DNA of 64,000 nucleotides from Mucilaginibacter auburnensis. Its GTDB lineage: Bacteria; Bacteroidota; Bacteroidia; Sphingobacteriales; Sphingobacteriaceae. The position numbers were made by a program, and so were the translations under genes. This document shows, piece after piece, positions 42,459 to 52,299 of the stretch; the first letter of the stretch is position 1, and each line of letters starts with the position of its first letter. The stretch covers positions 620,001-684,000 of the forward strand of contig NZ_PGFJ01000001.1 of assembly GCF_002797815.1 (NCBI RefSeq), written 5' to 3'. The notes under the pieces were generated by a model. The model saw nothing but the letters and a program-made list of their open reading frames with translations, did not search any database and was not told where the DNA came from.

Positions 42459-45400
42459 ATGAAGATAAACAACAGGCTTACAAGCTTAAAAATTGCTGTG
42501 TTGGCATTACCCGCAAGTTTACTGGTTATGGCCATGTCGGGCGCTAAAACGGCTGCACCGCAGCGCCCAGAAGGTGCTTGTGATATTTACGCCAATGGCG
42601 GTACCCCTTGTGTTGTGGCACACAGTACAACAAGGGCATTGTATAAAGCATATAACGGTCCGCTTTATCAGGTAAAACGCGAATCGGATGGTAAAACGCT
42701 TGATATCAATGTAGTGTCTGCAACCGCAACCGATGCCGGCGGATATGCCAATGCCGCTGCGCAGGATGCTTTTTGCGCTACATCGCTTTGCCGTATCACT
42801 ACCGTTTATGACCAATCGGGCAAAGGCAACCATTTGGTAGAAGCGCCTCCCGGAACTTTTAAAGGACCGGAAAAAGGCGCTTATGATGCCTTGCCGATTG
42901 CTGATATGGCTCCGGTAACCATTAGCGGCCATAAAGCATATGGTGTATTTATTATGCCGGGGATGGGTTTGCGTAACAACAATGCCCGCGACATAGCTAT
43001 TAATGATGAGCCCGAAGGCATTTATTATGTAATTAACGGAAAGCATTTTGATAGCGGTTGCTGCTTTGATTATGGTAACTCATCAACCAACAGTCGCGCG
43101 GTGGGTACGGGTACTATGGAGACCACTTACTACGGTACCTCAACAGCATGGGGCAGCGGTAGCGGAACCGGTCCGTGGATAATGGCTGATATGGAAGCCG
43201 GTTTATTTTCGGGTTACAATGCCAAAAAGAACGATGTGCCAAGCATTGACTCCTGGCGATTTGTAAGCGCTTTTGTTGACGGCGGCGGGGGTAACCGCTG
43301 GGATCTGCGTGGCGGCAATGCACAGCAAGGCGGTTTAACAACTTATTATGATGGTGTTCGTCCCGGTACGCCGGGCAGTAACGCCTACTATCCTATGAAC
43401 AAAAAAGGAGGGGTTTTGCTGGGTAATGGCGGTGATAATGGCGCAGGCTCATCAGGTACTTTTTATGAGGGCGTAATGACCAAGGGCTACCCTACCATGG
43501 CTACTACTGATAAGGTACAGGCCAACATAGTAGCCGCTAAATATGATGTTGAAATGTTAAGCCTATCGCGCGTTAAAACATTTGTGCCGAGATCATCTCA
43601 GGATGTTACCGTTAAGTTCACCAACACTACGGGTGCAATTGCTAATGGCGTAAAGCTAAGTATACAACCACTTACGGGTTGGACAGCAACCGTTAATGGC
43701 GGCACCGGGTCATCAAAAACATTTACTTATCCAATTCCGGCGGGAGCTACGGTTAGCGTTACTTTTAAGGTAACCGCGCCTGCAACTGCTCAGGCAGCGT
43801 TCTTATCTGCAAAAGCCGAGTGGAAAGGTAATAACAATGCAGTGGTGAAAACCGATTTAACTACTCAGCGTGTTCGCTCGGCGTTTCCTGTAAAAATTAA
43901 CGAAGTGCGGTTTGGTACAGGTAATAACCTCACCAACCAGTTTGTTGAGCTGTATAACTCTTCTGATGCTGCTGTAGATATTTCAAACTGGAAACTCATT
44001 AACACCCGCAGTGAGTTAGGTTCTGTTAACCTGGGCAACATTCCGGCAGGAACAAAAATAGCCGCTAAAGGATTTTATGTATTAGGACTTGCTACATCAG
44101 GACTGGTAGCGCCTGTTAAAGCAGGCGATATGGTTATCAACGTGCAAAGCATTGACGGGTTATCAGAAGGACAAATATTGGACGTAGATGGCGAAACAAG
44201 ACGGATATCAAAATTAGGTACAGCGGCTGCTCCGGCTACAACCGTTTATATCCCGGTATCAACTTCAACAAGGTTAATAGTGCCTGTAGGCTCGACCAAC
44301 CTACCGGTTACCAGCGCGGCAGGTTTTGTAGTTGGTGAGAAAATAGGTATTGATATGGGAGGCAATTACGAAGTAGCCACTGTTACCGCAGTTGGAAAGG
44401 CAGGCATACAAACTAACCTATCGGTAGCTGCCAAAGCCGGAGAAACAATCATTAAGGTTACCGACAATGCTAACATGACCGTTGGTGATGTGTTAAGCAT
44501 TAACACAGGCTCCCGCGTTGAAAAAGTAAAGGTTAAAAGGATAGTGAATTTATACACTGCACCTGCCCGCGGCGCGGCACCGGGTGCAGGTGGCGAAGTT
44601 GAGCTGGAAGCACCGTTGCAACGCGATCATATGGCCGATGTTGATGTGTTTGCCCCGGGTACAGGTATCAGCTTTACGCCTGCTACACGTTTCGCCCACA
44701 AAAGTGCTGATCTGGTTCACGCTTTGGGTAGTGGCATCACATTAAATAATTCGTTGGCTAAGGCACATGCTGAAGGCGCCCCGGTTCATCATACTGGCGA
44801 TACGATGTTTGGATACCAGGGTCCGCAGCCTAATCAGTGGTTTGGCATACCGTTTAGTAACAACGCGGGTTCTATAGCATTAACGGATGCGAGCGGCAAG
44901 GTATTGGTTGACGGTATGGTGTATGGCTCGCAGCAGAGCAACTCAAGCGCTAACGGAACTGTTGCCAGCACAGAAATAGCCACTTTAGAGGGTGAGCAAA
45001 CGCAAGGCGGCTGTATTGTGGTATTGCCATGGGCCACCGCGCGCCCGCAACCGGCAAGGGCCTCTGCTACTGATTTTACTAACCGTAGCGTAGGCCGTTA
45101 TCCTGATGGTAATGATAACGACAGCAATTGCAGCGATTTTTCTGTACAAAATGTAGTTGCGCTTGCTGCGCCTGTAACTGCCGGCTCTAATAACATCAAG
45201 GTAGCCAACATTGCTAATTTGGCGGTTGGGCAGAAAATGGTGATAGGTGCAGGCGCAAACACCGAGACCATTACCATAGCCAGCATAGGTACAACCGGCG
45301 CTGCTACCACAAGTACAGCCGTTGAAGCTGGCGCTACTACGCTTCCGGTAAACTCTGTTACCGGTTTTACTGTAGGCCAAGCCATAACCATAGGCAGTGG

Positions 45401-45656
45401 TGCTACTACCGAAACAGTTACTATTGCTACCGTTACAGCGGCTCGCCGTGGCTTTGGCGCTCCGGCGGCTAATGCGCCGGGTAGTTCTATTACGTTAACC
45501 GCTCCGCTTAAAAACGCGCAGCCGGCAGGTGTGCAGGTATCAGGCAGCGGTGTTACGCTCACTTCGGCTTTAACAAAAAATTATGAGGTTGGGGCACAGG
45601 TAGCCAGCGCTATGCCAACACCGGGCGTTGCTAATGTTTACACGGCGAAAAAGTAA
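42459..45656 (+). CDS. Exported GH54 alpha-L-arabinofuranosidase with split lamin-tail domain and inserted repeats
   Basis: A 1065-residue secreted protein. After a signal peptide (to about residue 32) comes a GH54 catalytic domain (about 38-370) with the nucleophile Glu246 (MADMEAGLFSG) and the acid/base Asp326 (GGDNGAGSSGTFYEGVMT). A NEW3-like domain follows (about 375-470). A lamin-tail domain starts at 478 (VKINEVRF). It seems split by two blocks of a 37-residue repeat, three copies (about 553-696) and two copies (about 908-995), and resumes between and after them (WFGIPFSNNAGSIAL at 793 on; MPTPGVANVY at the end). GH54 releases arabinofuranose; the enzyme may act on arabinan or arabinogalactan. 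Confidence 0.88.
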   Translation: MKINNRLTSLKIAVLALPASLLVMAMSGAKTAAPQRPEGACDIYANGGTPCVVAHSTTRALYKAYNGPLYQVKRESDGKTLDINVVSATATDAGGYANAAAQDAFCATSLCRITTVYDQSGKGNHLVEAPPGTFKGPEKGAYDALPIADMAPVTISGHKAYGVFIMPGMGLRNNNARDIAINDEPEGIYYVINGKHFDSGCCFDYGNSSTNSRAVGTGTMETTYYGTSTAWGSGSGTGPWIMADMEAGLFSGYNAKKNDVPSIDSWRFVSAFVDGGGGNRWDLRGGNAQQGGLTTYYDGVRPGTPGSNAYYPMNKKGGVLLGNGGDNGAGSSGTFYEGVMTKGYPTMATTDKVQANIVAAKYDVEMLSLSRVKTFVPRSSQDVTVKFTNTTGAIANGVKLSIQPLTGWTATVNGGTGSSKTFTYPIPAGATVSVTFKVTAPATAQAAFLSAKAEWKGNNNAVVKTDLTTQRVRSAFPVKINEVRFGTGNNLTNQFVELYNSSDAAVDISNWKLINTRSELGSVNLGNIPAGTKIAAKGFYVLGLATSGLVAPVKAGDMVINVQSIDGLSEGQILDVDGETRRISKLGTAAAPATTVYIPVSTSTRLIVPVGSTNLPVTSAAGFVVGEKIGIDMGGNYEVATVTAVGKAGIQTNLSVAAKAGETIIKVTDNANMTVGDVLSINTGSRVEKVKVKRIVNLYTAPARGAAPGAGGEVELEAPLQRDHMADVDVFAPGTGISFTPATRFAHKSADLVHALGSGITLNNSLAKAHAEGAPVHHTGDTMFGYQGPQPNQWFGIPFSNNAGSIALTDASGKVLVDGMVYGSQQSNSSANGTVASTEIATLEGEQTQGGCIVVLPWATARPQPARASATDFTNRSVGRYPDGNDNDSNCSDFSVQNVVALAAPVTAGSNNIKVANIANLAVGQKMVIGAGANTETITIASIGTTGAATTSTAVEAGATTLPVNSVTGFTVGQAITIGSGATTETVTIATVTAARRGFGAPAANAPGSSITLTAPLKNAQPAGVQVSGSGVTLTSALTKNYEVGAQVASAMPTPGVANVYTAKK
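44118..45445 (+). repeat. Five copies of a ~37-residue repeat within the GH54 protein
   Basis: The copies start at residues 553, 608, 660, 908 and 957 (approximate) and share the form A-G-x-T-x-hydrophobic, V-x(4)-G/A-hydrophobic-x-V-G-x-x-hydrophobic, then a short beta-pair ending in TVTIATV or similar. Copies 1-3 and 4-5 form two blocks separated by about 210 residues of lamin-tail-like sequence. Confidence 0.65.
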
Positions 45657-45676
45657 AAACTACTATTATATATATC

Positions 45677-45716
45677 AAACGGCAGAGCTTATGAAGATGG
45701 GTTCTGCCGTTTTGTT
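45677..45716 (+). terminator. Terminator of the GH54 gene
   Basis: AAACGGCAGA/TCTGCCGTTT stem with a 16-base loop and TTTTGTTT tail, 21 bases behind the stop. Confidence 0.8.
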
Positions 45717-45762
45717 TAAATTATGTCCTGATGTCCCCTTAAAAATGTCCAAAGCGGCTGTG

Positions 45763-45790
45763 TTGTTATAATTTTCCGCAGCTATTTTTG
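45763..45790 (+). promoter_or_regulatory. Promoter of the DUF4287 gene
   Basis: TTG at 45763-45765 and TATTTTTG at 45783-45790, 17 bases apart, match the Bacteroidota form TTG-N17-23-TAnnTTTG. The ATG follows 23 bases later. Confidence 0.6.
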
Positions 45791-45812
45791 AAAGAATCAA
45801 ATAATAAAAACT

Positions 45813-46037
45813 ATGTCATTCCAAGCCTACTTAAAAACTATCAAAGAGAAAACAGGTAAAGACGCCGCAGACTTCCGCGCTATTGCAGAACAAAAAGGCT
45901 TTACTAAAAACGGAGAACTTGTTGCTAAAGCAGGTGATATTACCTGCTGGTTAAAAGATGAATTTGAATTGGGCCACGGCCATAGCATGGCTATTTATGC
46001 TTTGTTGAAAGGAACTAAAAACGAGGATAGCATATAA
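45813..46037 (+). CDS. DUF4287 protein
   Basis: A 74-residue cytoplasmic protein with the DUF4287 pattern: SFQAYLKTIKEKTGKDAADF, AEQKGFTKNGE, VAKAGDITCWLKDEFELGHGHSMAIYALLKG. The fold is helical and HTH-like; the function is unknown, although family members sometimes fuse to DUF5655. It has a good promoter and no obvious operon partner. Confidence 0.88.
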   Translation: MSFQAYLKTIKEKTGKDAADFRAIAEQKGFTKNGELVAKAGDITCWLKDEFELGHGHSMAIYALLKGTKNEDSI

Positions 46038-46218
46038 AGGCGCTATCCATCATCCAAAAGCCTAAAGCAGCGTCAATTTAACGCATTAAAAAGCTGGTTT
46101 TTAGAGGCTGGCGGTTTTGTTGAATCTGAACGGGTTTCTTTTCAAAAAATCAATTATCTTACGTCTGTATTTTTTAAAATTCAGAAATCCTTATTAATCA
46201 ACCCACAACCTATTGACC

Positions 46219-46668
46219 ATGGCCTCAAAAAATCAATTGCCTACAGAGACCCGCGTAATTATTCCGATCCCCGAAGCCATTGAGCGCACAACCAATTGGC
46301 GAAACTTTATGAAAAGTAAAACTGCCGAAGCTGACGATAAAATGATCCCTAAGGCGGTTTACATTTCGAAGCAAGACATTATGTCTATGGCTAAGCAATG
46401 TGAAGCCGATGAAAGCATTGCCGGCGTTCGTGCCTACTTTACGCTTAATGACGAGTTTAGCGAACAGTTTAAAAATGAGGTGACATTTTTAATGGTACTT
46501 GTACGTGCCAGTGATGTAAAACCTTTTGGTGAAGATATACTATATATAGGTGATGATGGCAAAGTAAACACTGTTGCCGGAAACTCTAATGTGTATGATT
46601 ATACAACTCCATGCCCTGATGTTTGCGATGTTACAAGTCCGCTTTTTACCGGAATTGAAAGAAAATAA
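46219..46668 (+). CDS. Uncharacterised protein upstream of a 7TM protein and hybrid kinase
   Basis: A 149-residue soluble protein I cannot assign to a family. It has RVIIPIPEAIERTTNWRNFM, a helical middle, the beta-like segment GVRAYFTLNDEF, EVTFLMVLVRASD, and an odd C-terminus rich in cysteine and proline (YDYTTPCPDVCDVTSPLF). The ATG is taken at 46219; a TTG at 46213 would add two residues. It ends 12 bases before the 7TM gene and may be part of the same unit. Confidence 0.6.
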   Translation: MASKNQLPTETRVIIPIPEAIERTTNWRNFMKSKTAEADDKMIPKAVYISKQDIMSMAKQCEADESIAGVRAYFTLNDEFSEQFKNEVTFLMVLVRASDVKPFGEDILYIGDDGKVNTVAGNSNVYDYTTPCPDVCDVTSPLFTGIERK

Positions 46669-46680
46669 GTAGTGCTGGTC

Positions 46681-47334
46681 ATGTCTTTATCGAGGCTTTA
46701 TCTGGGGTATTTTATACCTGCGTTTACATTAGTTCCGGTTATAGCGGGCTTGTTTCTATATAATGGGATAAACAAGCCATTACGCGTGTTGCTGATCTAT
46801 TTAGTCACTTCGTTTGTTTTCAACGTAACAGGAAGTGTACTGGCCGGGTTTGGTATTAATAATTTACCAGGTTTACATTTATATACCGTTGCAGAAGTGT
46901 TAACCATAATGCTGTACTATCTTTATGCTTTTGACAAAGGGCTGGTAAGCAGATGGATAAAGATGGTCATGATAGTTTTTCCTGTTATTTGTATTGTTAA
47001 CTTCAGCTTTTTTCAGAGCATTTATGAGTTCAATACTTATACAAGGCCGCTGGGTGCAATTATTGTAATAGTATTCACGGCAGCTTATTTAGCTATGCAA
47101 AGCGGCTTCAAAAATCAGCAGTTAATAAAGCGCAGCGGGAGGTTGGTAGCATCGGGCTTTATGATCTATTTTTGTAGTTCGTTGTTTCAGTTTATCTTTT
47201 CAAATGTGATATCAAAACACGCCGCAAAAGGTGTAAAACTGATAATATGGAACATACATGGTACATTTGTTTTAATAATGTATCTGCTGTTTTTGTGGGC
47301 TATTATCTATGAACGACCTAAAAGACAATATTGA
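46681..47334 (+). CDS. Seven-helix membrane protein coupled to a hybrid kinase
   Basis: A 217-residue membrane protein with seven hydrophobic segments: around residues 5-25 ([18 protein letters not shown]), 32-55, 62-80, 90-110, 118-135, 147-172 and 185-210. I recognise no transporter or rhodopsin motif. Its 3' end overlaps the hybrid-kinase start by 26 bases. That kinase has almost no sensor part of its own, so this protein may be its membrane receptor. An alternative GTG start at 46672 would add three residues. Confidence 0.6.
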   Translation: MSLSRLYLGYFIPAFTLVPVIAGLFLYNGINKPLRVLLIYLVTSFVFNVTGSVLAGFGINNLPGLHLYTVAEVLTIMLYYLYAFDKGLVSRWIKMVMIVFPVICIVNFSFFQSIYEFNTYTRPLGAIIVIVFTAAYLAMQSGFKNQQLIKRSGRLVASGFMIYFCSSLFQFIFSNVISKHAAKGVKLIIWNIHGTFVLIMYLLFLWAIIYERPKRQY

Positions 47335-48964
47335 TGTTTTGGTGATTGCGGCCATGATGTGCTCATTCACCATTGTTATTTGTTTTTTAATTGTCATTTA
47401 CCGCAAGCAATTAGATGCTTTCAGGCACAAAAATGCCAACGAAGCAAAAAGTGTGTTTTTAGCTACCATGAGCCACGAAATACGCACACCCATGAATGGG
47501 GTAATGGGTATGGCCGCGCTGTTAAAAGAAACCGACCTAACCGACGAACAACGTGAATACACCAATGCCATTATACAAAGTGGCGAGGCATTGTTAAGTG
47601 TTATTGACGATGTGCTGGACATCTCAAAAATTGAGTCGGGCAAGATGGTACTTGACCACCATGACTTTTTGTTGCGTAATACCATTGAAGATGTATTAAG
47701 CCTATTCGCTGTAAAAGTAGCCAATACTAATGTTGAGCTATTATATGAAATTGATGAGCAAATACCGGTTTATTTACATGCTGATAGCTTACGTTTAAGG
47801 CAGGTATTGATCAACCTGATAGGTAATGCGGTAAAGTTTACGCAACAGGGAGAAATTGTAGTTAGTGCAAAGCTTTTATCTTTACTAAATGATAAGCCCG
47901 AAGTGGAATTTGAGGTAAAAGATACAGGCATAGGTATATCTGCTGATAAGCTACCCCGCTTGTTTCATGCCTACACCCAGGCTGAAACGTCAACCGCGCG
48001 CCAATATGGTGGCTCAGGCCTTGGCTTGATGATCTGTAAACAGATAGTTAACCTGATGGGCGGGGATATTGCCGTTACAAGTTTTCCGCAAAAAGGAACT
48101 TCGTTTAAGTTCAATATTAAATGTGGCTATCCTGTGGCCCTACAACAACATGCTGACCTCCCTGATATGTCGGCGCTACGTTGGCTTTACATTTTGCTGG
48201 TTGATGATAATGACACTGCTTTAAGATCATTAAGCGCGCGTTTGCTCGCCTTGGATACAGTGGTTCATCCTGCAAATAGTGTCAACCTCGCACTTGATAT
48301 TATTAATGAGGGTAAACGGTTTCAAATTATTATTTTGGATTCAACATTGCCCGAACAAGGGCAAGAGCGCATTTTGGCTGCTGCAAAAGCTGTTGAGCCT
48401 GCTACGCCTGTGGTGTTAATGGCAAAGGCAGGTGCTGAGTTTGAAAGAGAAGAAAAAGCCGCGTTTGCAGCAATAATTACTAAGCCGGTAAGGCAGTACG
48501 TTTTGGCACAAGCACTGTTGCAATGTATATCAAAAAATACCATTCCTGCCGCTAAAACAAAGTCCATTTTACATAAAGACTTTGCTTTTGAGCATCCTCT
48601 TAAAATAATTGTTGCCGAAGATAATAAGGTGAATCAAATGCTTATTTTGAAGGTTCTTGATAGATTGGGTTATCAACCTGTTTTGGCAGAAAACGGGCTG
48701 GAAGTTATTGAGCATTTAAGCAAACAGGAGGTTGACCTCATACTGATGGATATAGAAATGCCCGAAATGGATGGATTAACCGCCAGCAAGTATATTAGAA
48801 CGAACAACACAGTGCAACCTCGTATAGTAGCCATGACCGCGAATGTGATAACAGAACATCAGCAAGATTGCTATGATGCCGGGATGGACGATTTTTTGGG
48901 TAAACCTATAAAGCTGGATGCGCTTTTAGCCGTGCTGAAGGAAACCAAATCTATCGGCATGTAA
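47309..48964 (+). CDS. Sensorless hybrid histidine kinase with two receivers
   Basis: A 551-residue kinase with one N-terminal membrane helix ([22 protein letters not shown]) and no periplasmic domain. HisKA begins at once with His56 in [11 protein letters not shown]. The HATPase ([26 protein letters not shown]) follows. The first receiver (about 293-405) keeps the Asp in [10 protein letters not shown] but lacks other consensus residues; the second (about 427-545) is a full receiver ([11 protein letters not shown]). It overlaps the 7TM gene, which may provide the sensing part. The output is unclear, since no effector domain is present. Confidence 0.92.
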   Translation: MNDLKDNIDVLVIAAMMCSFTIVICFLIVIYRKQLDAFRHKNANEAKSVFLATMSHEIRTPMNGVMGMAALLKETDLTDEQREYTNAIIQSGEALLSVIDDVLDISKIESGKMVLDHHDFLLRNTIEDVLSLFAVKVANTNVELLYEIDEQIPVYLHADSLRLRQVLINLIGNAVKFTQQGEIVVSAKLLSLLNDKPEVEFEVKDTGIGISADKLPRLFHAYTQAETSTARQYGGSGLGLMICKQIVNLMGGDIAVTSFPQKGTSFKFNIKCGYPVALQQHADLPDMSALRWLYILLVDDNDTALRSLSARLLALDTVVHPANSVNLALDIINEGKRFQIIILDSTLPEQGQERILAAAKAVEPATPVVLMAKAGAEFEREEKAAFAAIITKPVRQYVLAQALLQCISKNTIPAAKTKSILHKDFAFEHPLKIIVAEDNKVNQMLILKVLDRLGYQPVLAENGLEVIEHLSKQEVDLILMDIEMPEMDGLTASKYIRTNNTVQPRIVAMTANVITEHQQDCYDAGMDDFLGKPIKLDALLAVLKETKSIGM

Positions 48965-49064
48965 ATGGAAGTAATTGATTAGTGTATATTTAACACTTAA
49001 TTTGTTGCAACTTCAATAAAAAGGCTAACTTTACGCCATAACCTATTTATAATTTTTATTCTTT

Positions 49065-51173
49065 ATGAAGCAATACAACCTGGGTTTTAAAAAACACCAA
49101 CTGGCTTTCTTGCTTGCCGTTGCATCATTGCTCGGCATAAATGCGGCGAATGCGCAAAATGGAGCAGCCGGAGCCCCAAGACTGAAAGTATCTGAAAGAT
49201 TTGTGCACACTGGTGCGGGCAATCCTTACCTGCCGTTATGGGAACACGTTCCGGATGGTGAGCCACGTGTGTTTGAAGACCCGGATAACAAAGGAAAGTT
49301 CCGTGCTTACATTATTGGTTCGCATGACCTGAGATTAACCAGCTATTGCGGTCCTGATATCAGAATGTGGTCTGCTCCGGTTGAGGATCTGACCAAATGG
49401 CGCGATGAAGGTGCTATCTTTACCTACCCAATTGATAACCAGTGGGACGTGATGTATGCGCCAGACCTGGTTGAGGTAAAGAGAAAAAATGGCAAAAAAG
49501 AATATTACTTATACCCACACAGCCGTGGCCGTAACAGGGAAGCTATGGTTTGTAAAGGCGATCGTCCGGATGGGCCGTTTAAACCTATCAACCTTACCGA
49601 AGATGGCAAAAGCACTATCCCGGGAAGTATATTAGGATTTGACCCTGCGGTTTACATTGAGTATGTAACCGATCCTAAGGACCCTGATTTCAACATTGGT
49701 TTCCGTGCTTATGGTTTCTGGGGTTTCCAAAAATCATCTGCAGCGCAGTTAGACCAAAATACCATGTACTCTTTACGCCCTGGTACGCAGCCAATCAACT
49801 TGTTAATACCTGCCAGCTCACGCTACGGTGTATTGCGCGATCCTAACGCCGTATATCCAAATATCTATCCTGGCGAAGATCTGGGTACATTCAACTTCTT
49901 TGAAGCATCATCTATCCGTAAGGTTGGTAATAAATATGTAACGGTGTTCAGCGGTTACTCTGGTCCGGAGTATGGTGTTAGCAGCTCCAACTCAACCCTG
50001 CGTTATGCAGTAGGCGATTCACCGCTTGGTCCATGGAAAAGCGGTGGCGTAGTGGTTGATTCACGCGCACCTGTTTTAAATCAGGATGGTTCTGCTATTG
50101 TTACTACCAATGCCGGTCACAATACACACGGTAGTATCGAGTTGATCAATGGTCAGTGGTACGTGTTCTATCACCGCCCGCCACGTGGCTTTGGTTATGC
50201 GCGCCAGGCAGTAGTAGCGCCGGTATCAGTTACTTTTGATGAGAAACCTGTTTCACAAGGCGGTACAGTAACTATCCGCGCTTATGATCCGTACGCACCA
50301 AACGGCATTTGGACAGCCAAAGATAGCCAGGGCCGTGAGTATAAAGGCGGTGAGGTTACCTCAGAAGGTTTCCACATGTATGGTTTAGATCCTTACCAGT
50401 ATTATTCTGCTGGTTACGCCAGCTACTTATCAAACGGTAGCGTTCAGCAGGATTCATGGGATATTTGGGATAACCATATGCCGATAACCAATGTTAAAAA
50501 TGGCAACATTGTTGGTTACAAGTACTTCGGTTTTGGCGGATTAGCAAAAGCTACCAAGGGCTTAAAACCATTTGAAGGAACCAAGAAAGGTAACAACACC
50601 AAATTTAACCTGTGGATCACTCCTAAAACCGACAAGTCTTTCAAAATTAACGTGATGTTAGATGGACCTTGGGATAACACAACCTGGAAAGGTAAAAAAA
50701 TAGCTGAGTTTGTTATACCTGCCAATTCAAAGCAAGAGGTTACACAACTTACTGCTGATGTATCAAAAATTGTTGATGGCATGGGCAAAAAACATGCTAT
50801 TTACCTGGTTGCTGAAGGTGAAGGTACTGACGGTTTGTTTGATATGTCTGGCCTGGGCTTTAGCTCGAACAAAAAGAAAATTGCCCGCCCGGTTATGCCT
50901 GTGTTGAACATAGCGGTTAACGGACAAGCTGTAGAGATTCCTGCTACTCCGGTTAGGTCAACCAATGCAAACGGAATTACCGGCTATGATATTTACGAAA
51001 CTACGTATAAATATACTGCGGGTACAGCAGCTCCGGTTGTAACAGCATCATCAAACAACCCGGCTGTAAAGGTGAGTATTACGCAACCGCAAACACCAAA
51101 AAGTATGGCAGTGGTTAAGTTTGATTACAAGGGTATAGTTAAAACATACAATGTTATTTTAGCACCACAATAA
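49065..51173 (+). CDS. Exported GH43-type glycoside hydrolase with C-terminal binding domains
   Basis: A 702-residue secreted protein (signal peptide to about residue 30, NAANAQ). The N-terminal 400 residues look like a GH43-type five-bladed propeller: GEPRVFEDPDNKGKFRAYIIG, WDVMYAPDLVEVKRKNGKKEYYLYPH, TFNFFEASSIRKVGNKYVTVFSGY and HGSIELINGQWYVFYHR. The rest is beta-rich; the segment around residues 500-605 (FNLWITPKTDKSFKINVML) resembles a carbohydrate-binding module. I could not pin all catalytic residues, so the substrate (arabinan, galactan or xylan) is open. It is monocistronic with a terminator. Confidence 0.82.
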   Translation: MKQYNLGFKKHQLAFLLAVASLLGINAANAQNGAAGAPRLKVSERFVHTGAGNPYLPLWEHVPDGEPRVFEDPDNKGKFRAYIIGSHDLRLTSYCGPDIRMWSAPVEDLTKWRDEGAIFTYPIDNQWDVMYAPDLVEVKRKNGKKEYYLYPHSRGRNREAMVCKGDRPDGPFKPINLTEDGKSTIPGSILGFDPAVYIEYVTDPKDPDFNIGFRAYGFWGFQKSSAAQLDQNTMYSLRPGTQPINLLIPASSRYGVLRDPNAVYPNIYPGEDLGTFNFFEASSIRKVGNKYVTVFSGYSGPEYGVSSSNSTLRYAVGDSPLGPWKSGGVVVDSRAPVLNQDGSAIVTTNAGHNTHGSIELINGQWYVFYHRPPRGFGYARQAVVAPVSVTFDEKPVSQGGTVTIRAYDPYAPNGIWTAKDSQGREYKGGEVTSEGFHMYGLDPYQYYSAGYASYLSNGSVQQDSWDIWDNHMPITNVKNGNIVGYKYFGFGGLAKATKGLKPFEGTKKGNNTKFNLWITPKTDKSFKINVMLDGPWDNTTWKGKKIAEFVIPANSKQEVTQLTADVSKIVDGMGKKHAIYLVAEGEGTDGLFDMSGLGFSSNKKKIARPVMPVLNIAVNGQAVEIPATPVRSTNANGITGYDIYETTYKYTAGTAAPVVTASSNNPAVKVSITQPQTPKSMAVVKFDYKGIVKTYNVILAPQ

Positions 51174-51194
51174 GTCGCTAATTAATACTCTATG

Positions 51195-51229
51195 AAAAAG
51201 GCGGGATGGTTTATCATTCCGCCTTTTTT
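51195..51229. terminator. Bidirectional terminator between GH43 and the TPR-Arr gene
   Basis: AAAAAGGCGG/CCGCCTTTTT with a partly paired loop and T tracts on both strands, between convergent genes. Confidence 0.88.
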
Positions 51230-51245
51230 GTTATACATCGCACGC

Positions 51246-51989
51246 TCAGTTAATTATCTCGCCGGTACTATTAGCCAGCCTTTGTCTCCACTGTTTTAAT
51301 TCATCAGGAGTGAGATGGGTCCAGTCGCTTATTTCGCCTATTATCTTTAACGGCGCAGTTGTGCGGTAAGAACGTGTTGGGTTCCCCGGAAATCGTTTAT
51401 TAGTGACGTTGGGGTCGTTCTCAAAATCGCCGGTAGGCTCAATAAGGTAAACACGCGGTAGCGCATCGCCTTTAGCCAGTTCTGCTGCCAGGCCGGCACC
51501 GCTTAAAACTGCGGTGAAATAAACGTGGTTCATTACCACATCATCTTTATAGTTAGAGTTATAGCCTGCTGTAAGCAGATCACCTGTTTGCAGGTTAGCC
51601 TTTGTGCCGTGGTAAAATGGGCCGGCATCAATAGGTGTTGTAGCTGATGACGTGGCCAACTTTCTGCATTCGGTCGCTCTTTGCTCATCGCCTCTATTTT
51701 CGTAACATTCAGCAAGGCTACTGTATAAAGATGGCAGAGCGCCTTTTGCGGTATTATCATTCAATTCAAGCGCAAGTTGTATGGTTGTTTGCAGCCAGGG
51801 TAGTTTATTAGCAGTGTTAGTTTGATGCCGCGCCATGTAGTAAGCTGCTATAAACTTTTCAAAGTTATTTGATGCATTATTCCAGGCCTGTGAAAACAAT
51901 TGGCCCGCTTCCATGATCTCGCCTTTTTCTGACCGGGCCATGCCTTGCATGCAAAGCTGAATAATGGGATTGTTAGGATTAAATTCCAT
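51246..51989 (-). CDS. arr: TPR-rifampin ADP-ribosyltransferase (Arr) fusion
   Basis: A 247-residue protein. Residues 1-120 form TPR-like helical repeats (ARSEKGEIMEAGQLFSQAWNNA, then LYSSLAECYENRGDEQRATECRKLA). Residues 123-247 are a complete Arr domain: GPFYHGTKANLQTGDLLTAG, MNHVYFTAV, FENDPNV, FPGNPTRSYR, ISDWTHLTPDEL. The three residues shown to matter in Mycobacterium smegmatis Arr (His19, Tyr49, Asp84) match His127, Tyr157 and Asp192 by spacing. Arr inactivates rifampin by ADP-ribosylation. The start is the ATG giving MEFNPN; the longer ORF adds 14 residues. Resistance in this organism is inferred, not shown. Confidence 0.85.
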   Translation of the reverse strand: MEFNPNNPIIQLCMQGMARSEKGEIMEAGQLFSQAWNNASNNFEKFIAAYYMARHQTNTANKLPWLQTTIQLALELNDNTAKGALPSLYSSLAECYENRGDEQRATECRKLATSSATTPIDAGPFYHGTKANLQTGDLLTAGYNSNYKDDVVMNHVYFTAVLSGAGLAAELAKGDALPRVYLIEPTGDFENDPNVTNKRFPGNPTRSYRTTAPLKIIGEISDWTHLTPDELKQWRQRLANSTGEIIN

Positions 51990-52211
51990 GTTGCAAAAAT
52001 ATTTTACATCGTTTAAACCATTGGCAGGCAAAACGCTCTATTACAATAACTCCGCAATTACCAACGATGGTGATAAGAGTGATAGTATAGTTTTTAGGTT
52101 ATAATTTAGTTTTAGCCGGGCGCTGACAAGGGCCCGGTTTTTTTGTTACATTTGCCATCCAAAATTATTACAGACGGGCGCATGTTTGAAGTAATAATTT
52201 AAATATTAAAC

Positions 52212-52299
52212 GGAGAGGTGTCTGAGTGGTCGAAAGAGCACGCCTGGAAAGTGTGTATACGCCAAAAGTGTATCGAGGGTTCGAATCCCTCCCTCTCCG
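52212..52299 (+). tRNA. tRNA-Ser(GGA)
   Basis: A serine-type tRNA of 88 bases. The acceptor stem pairs GGAGAGG with CCTCTCC, the discriminator base is G, and the long variable arm typical of serine lies at about 52252-52278. The anticodon loop contains GGA, reading UCC and UCU. The T arm has the standard GGTTCGAATCC. The 3' CCA is not encoded. Confidence 0.95.

Noticed and set aside
44118..45445. CRISPR-like or DNA-level repeat array in the GH54 gene
   Set aside because: The repeats are clear only at protein level with divergent codons, and there are no constant spacers or direct DNA repeats.
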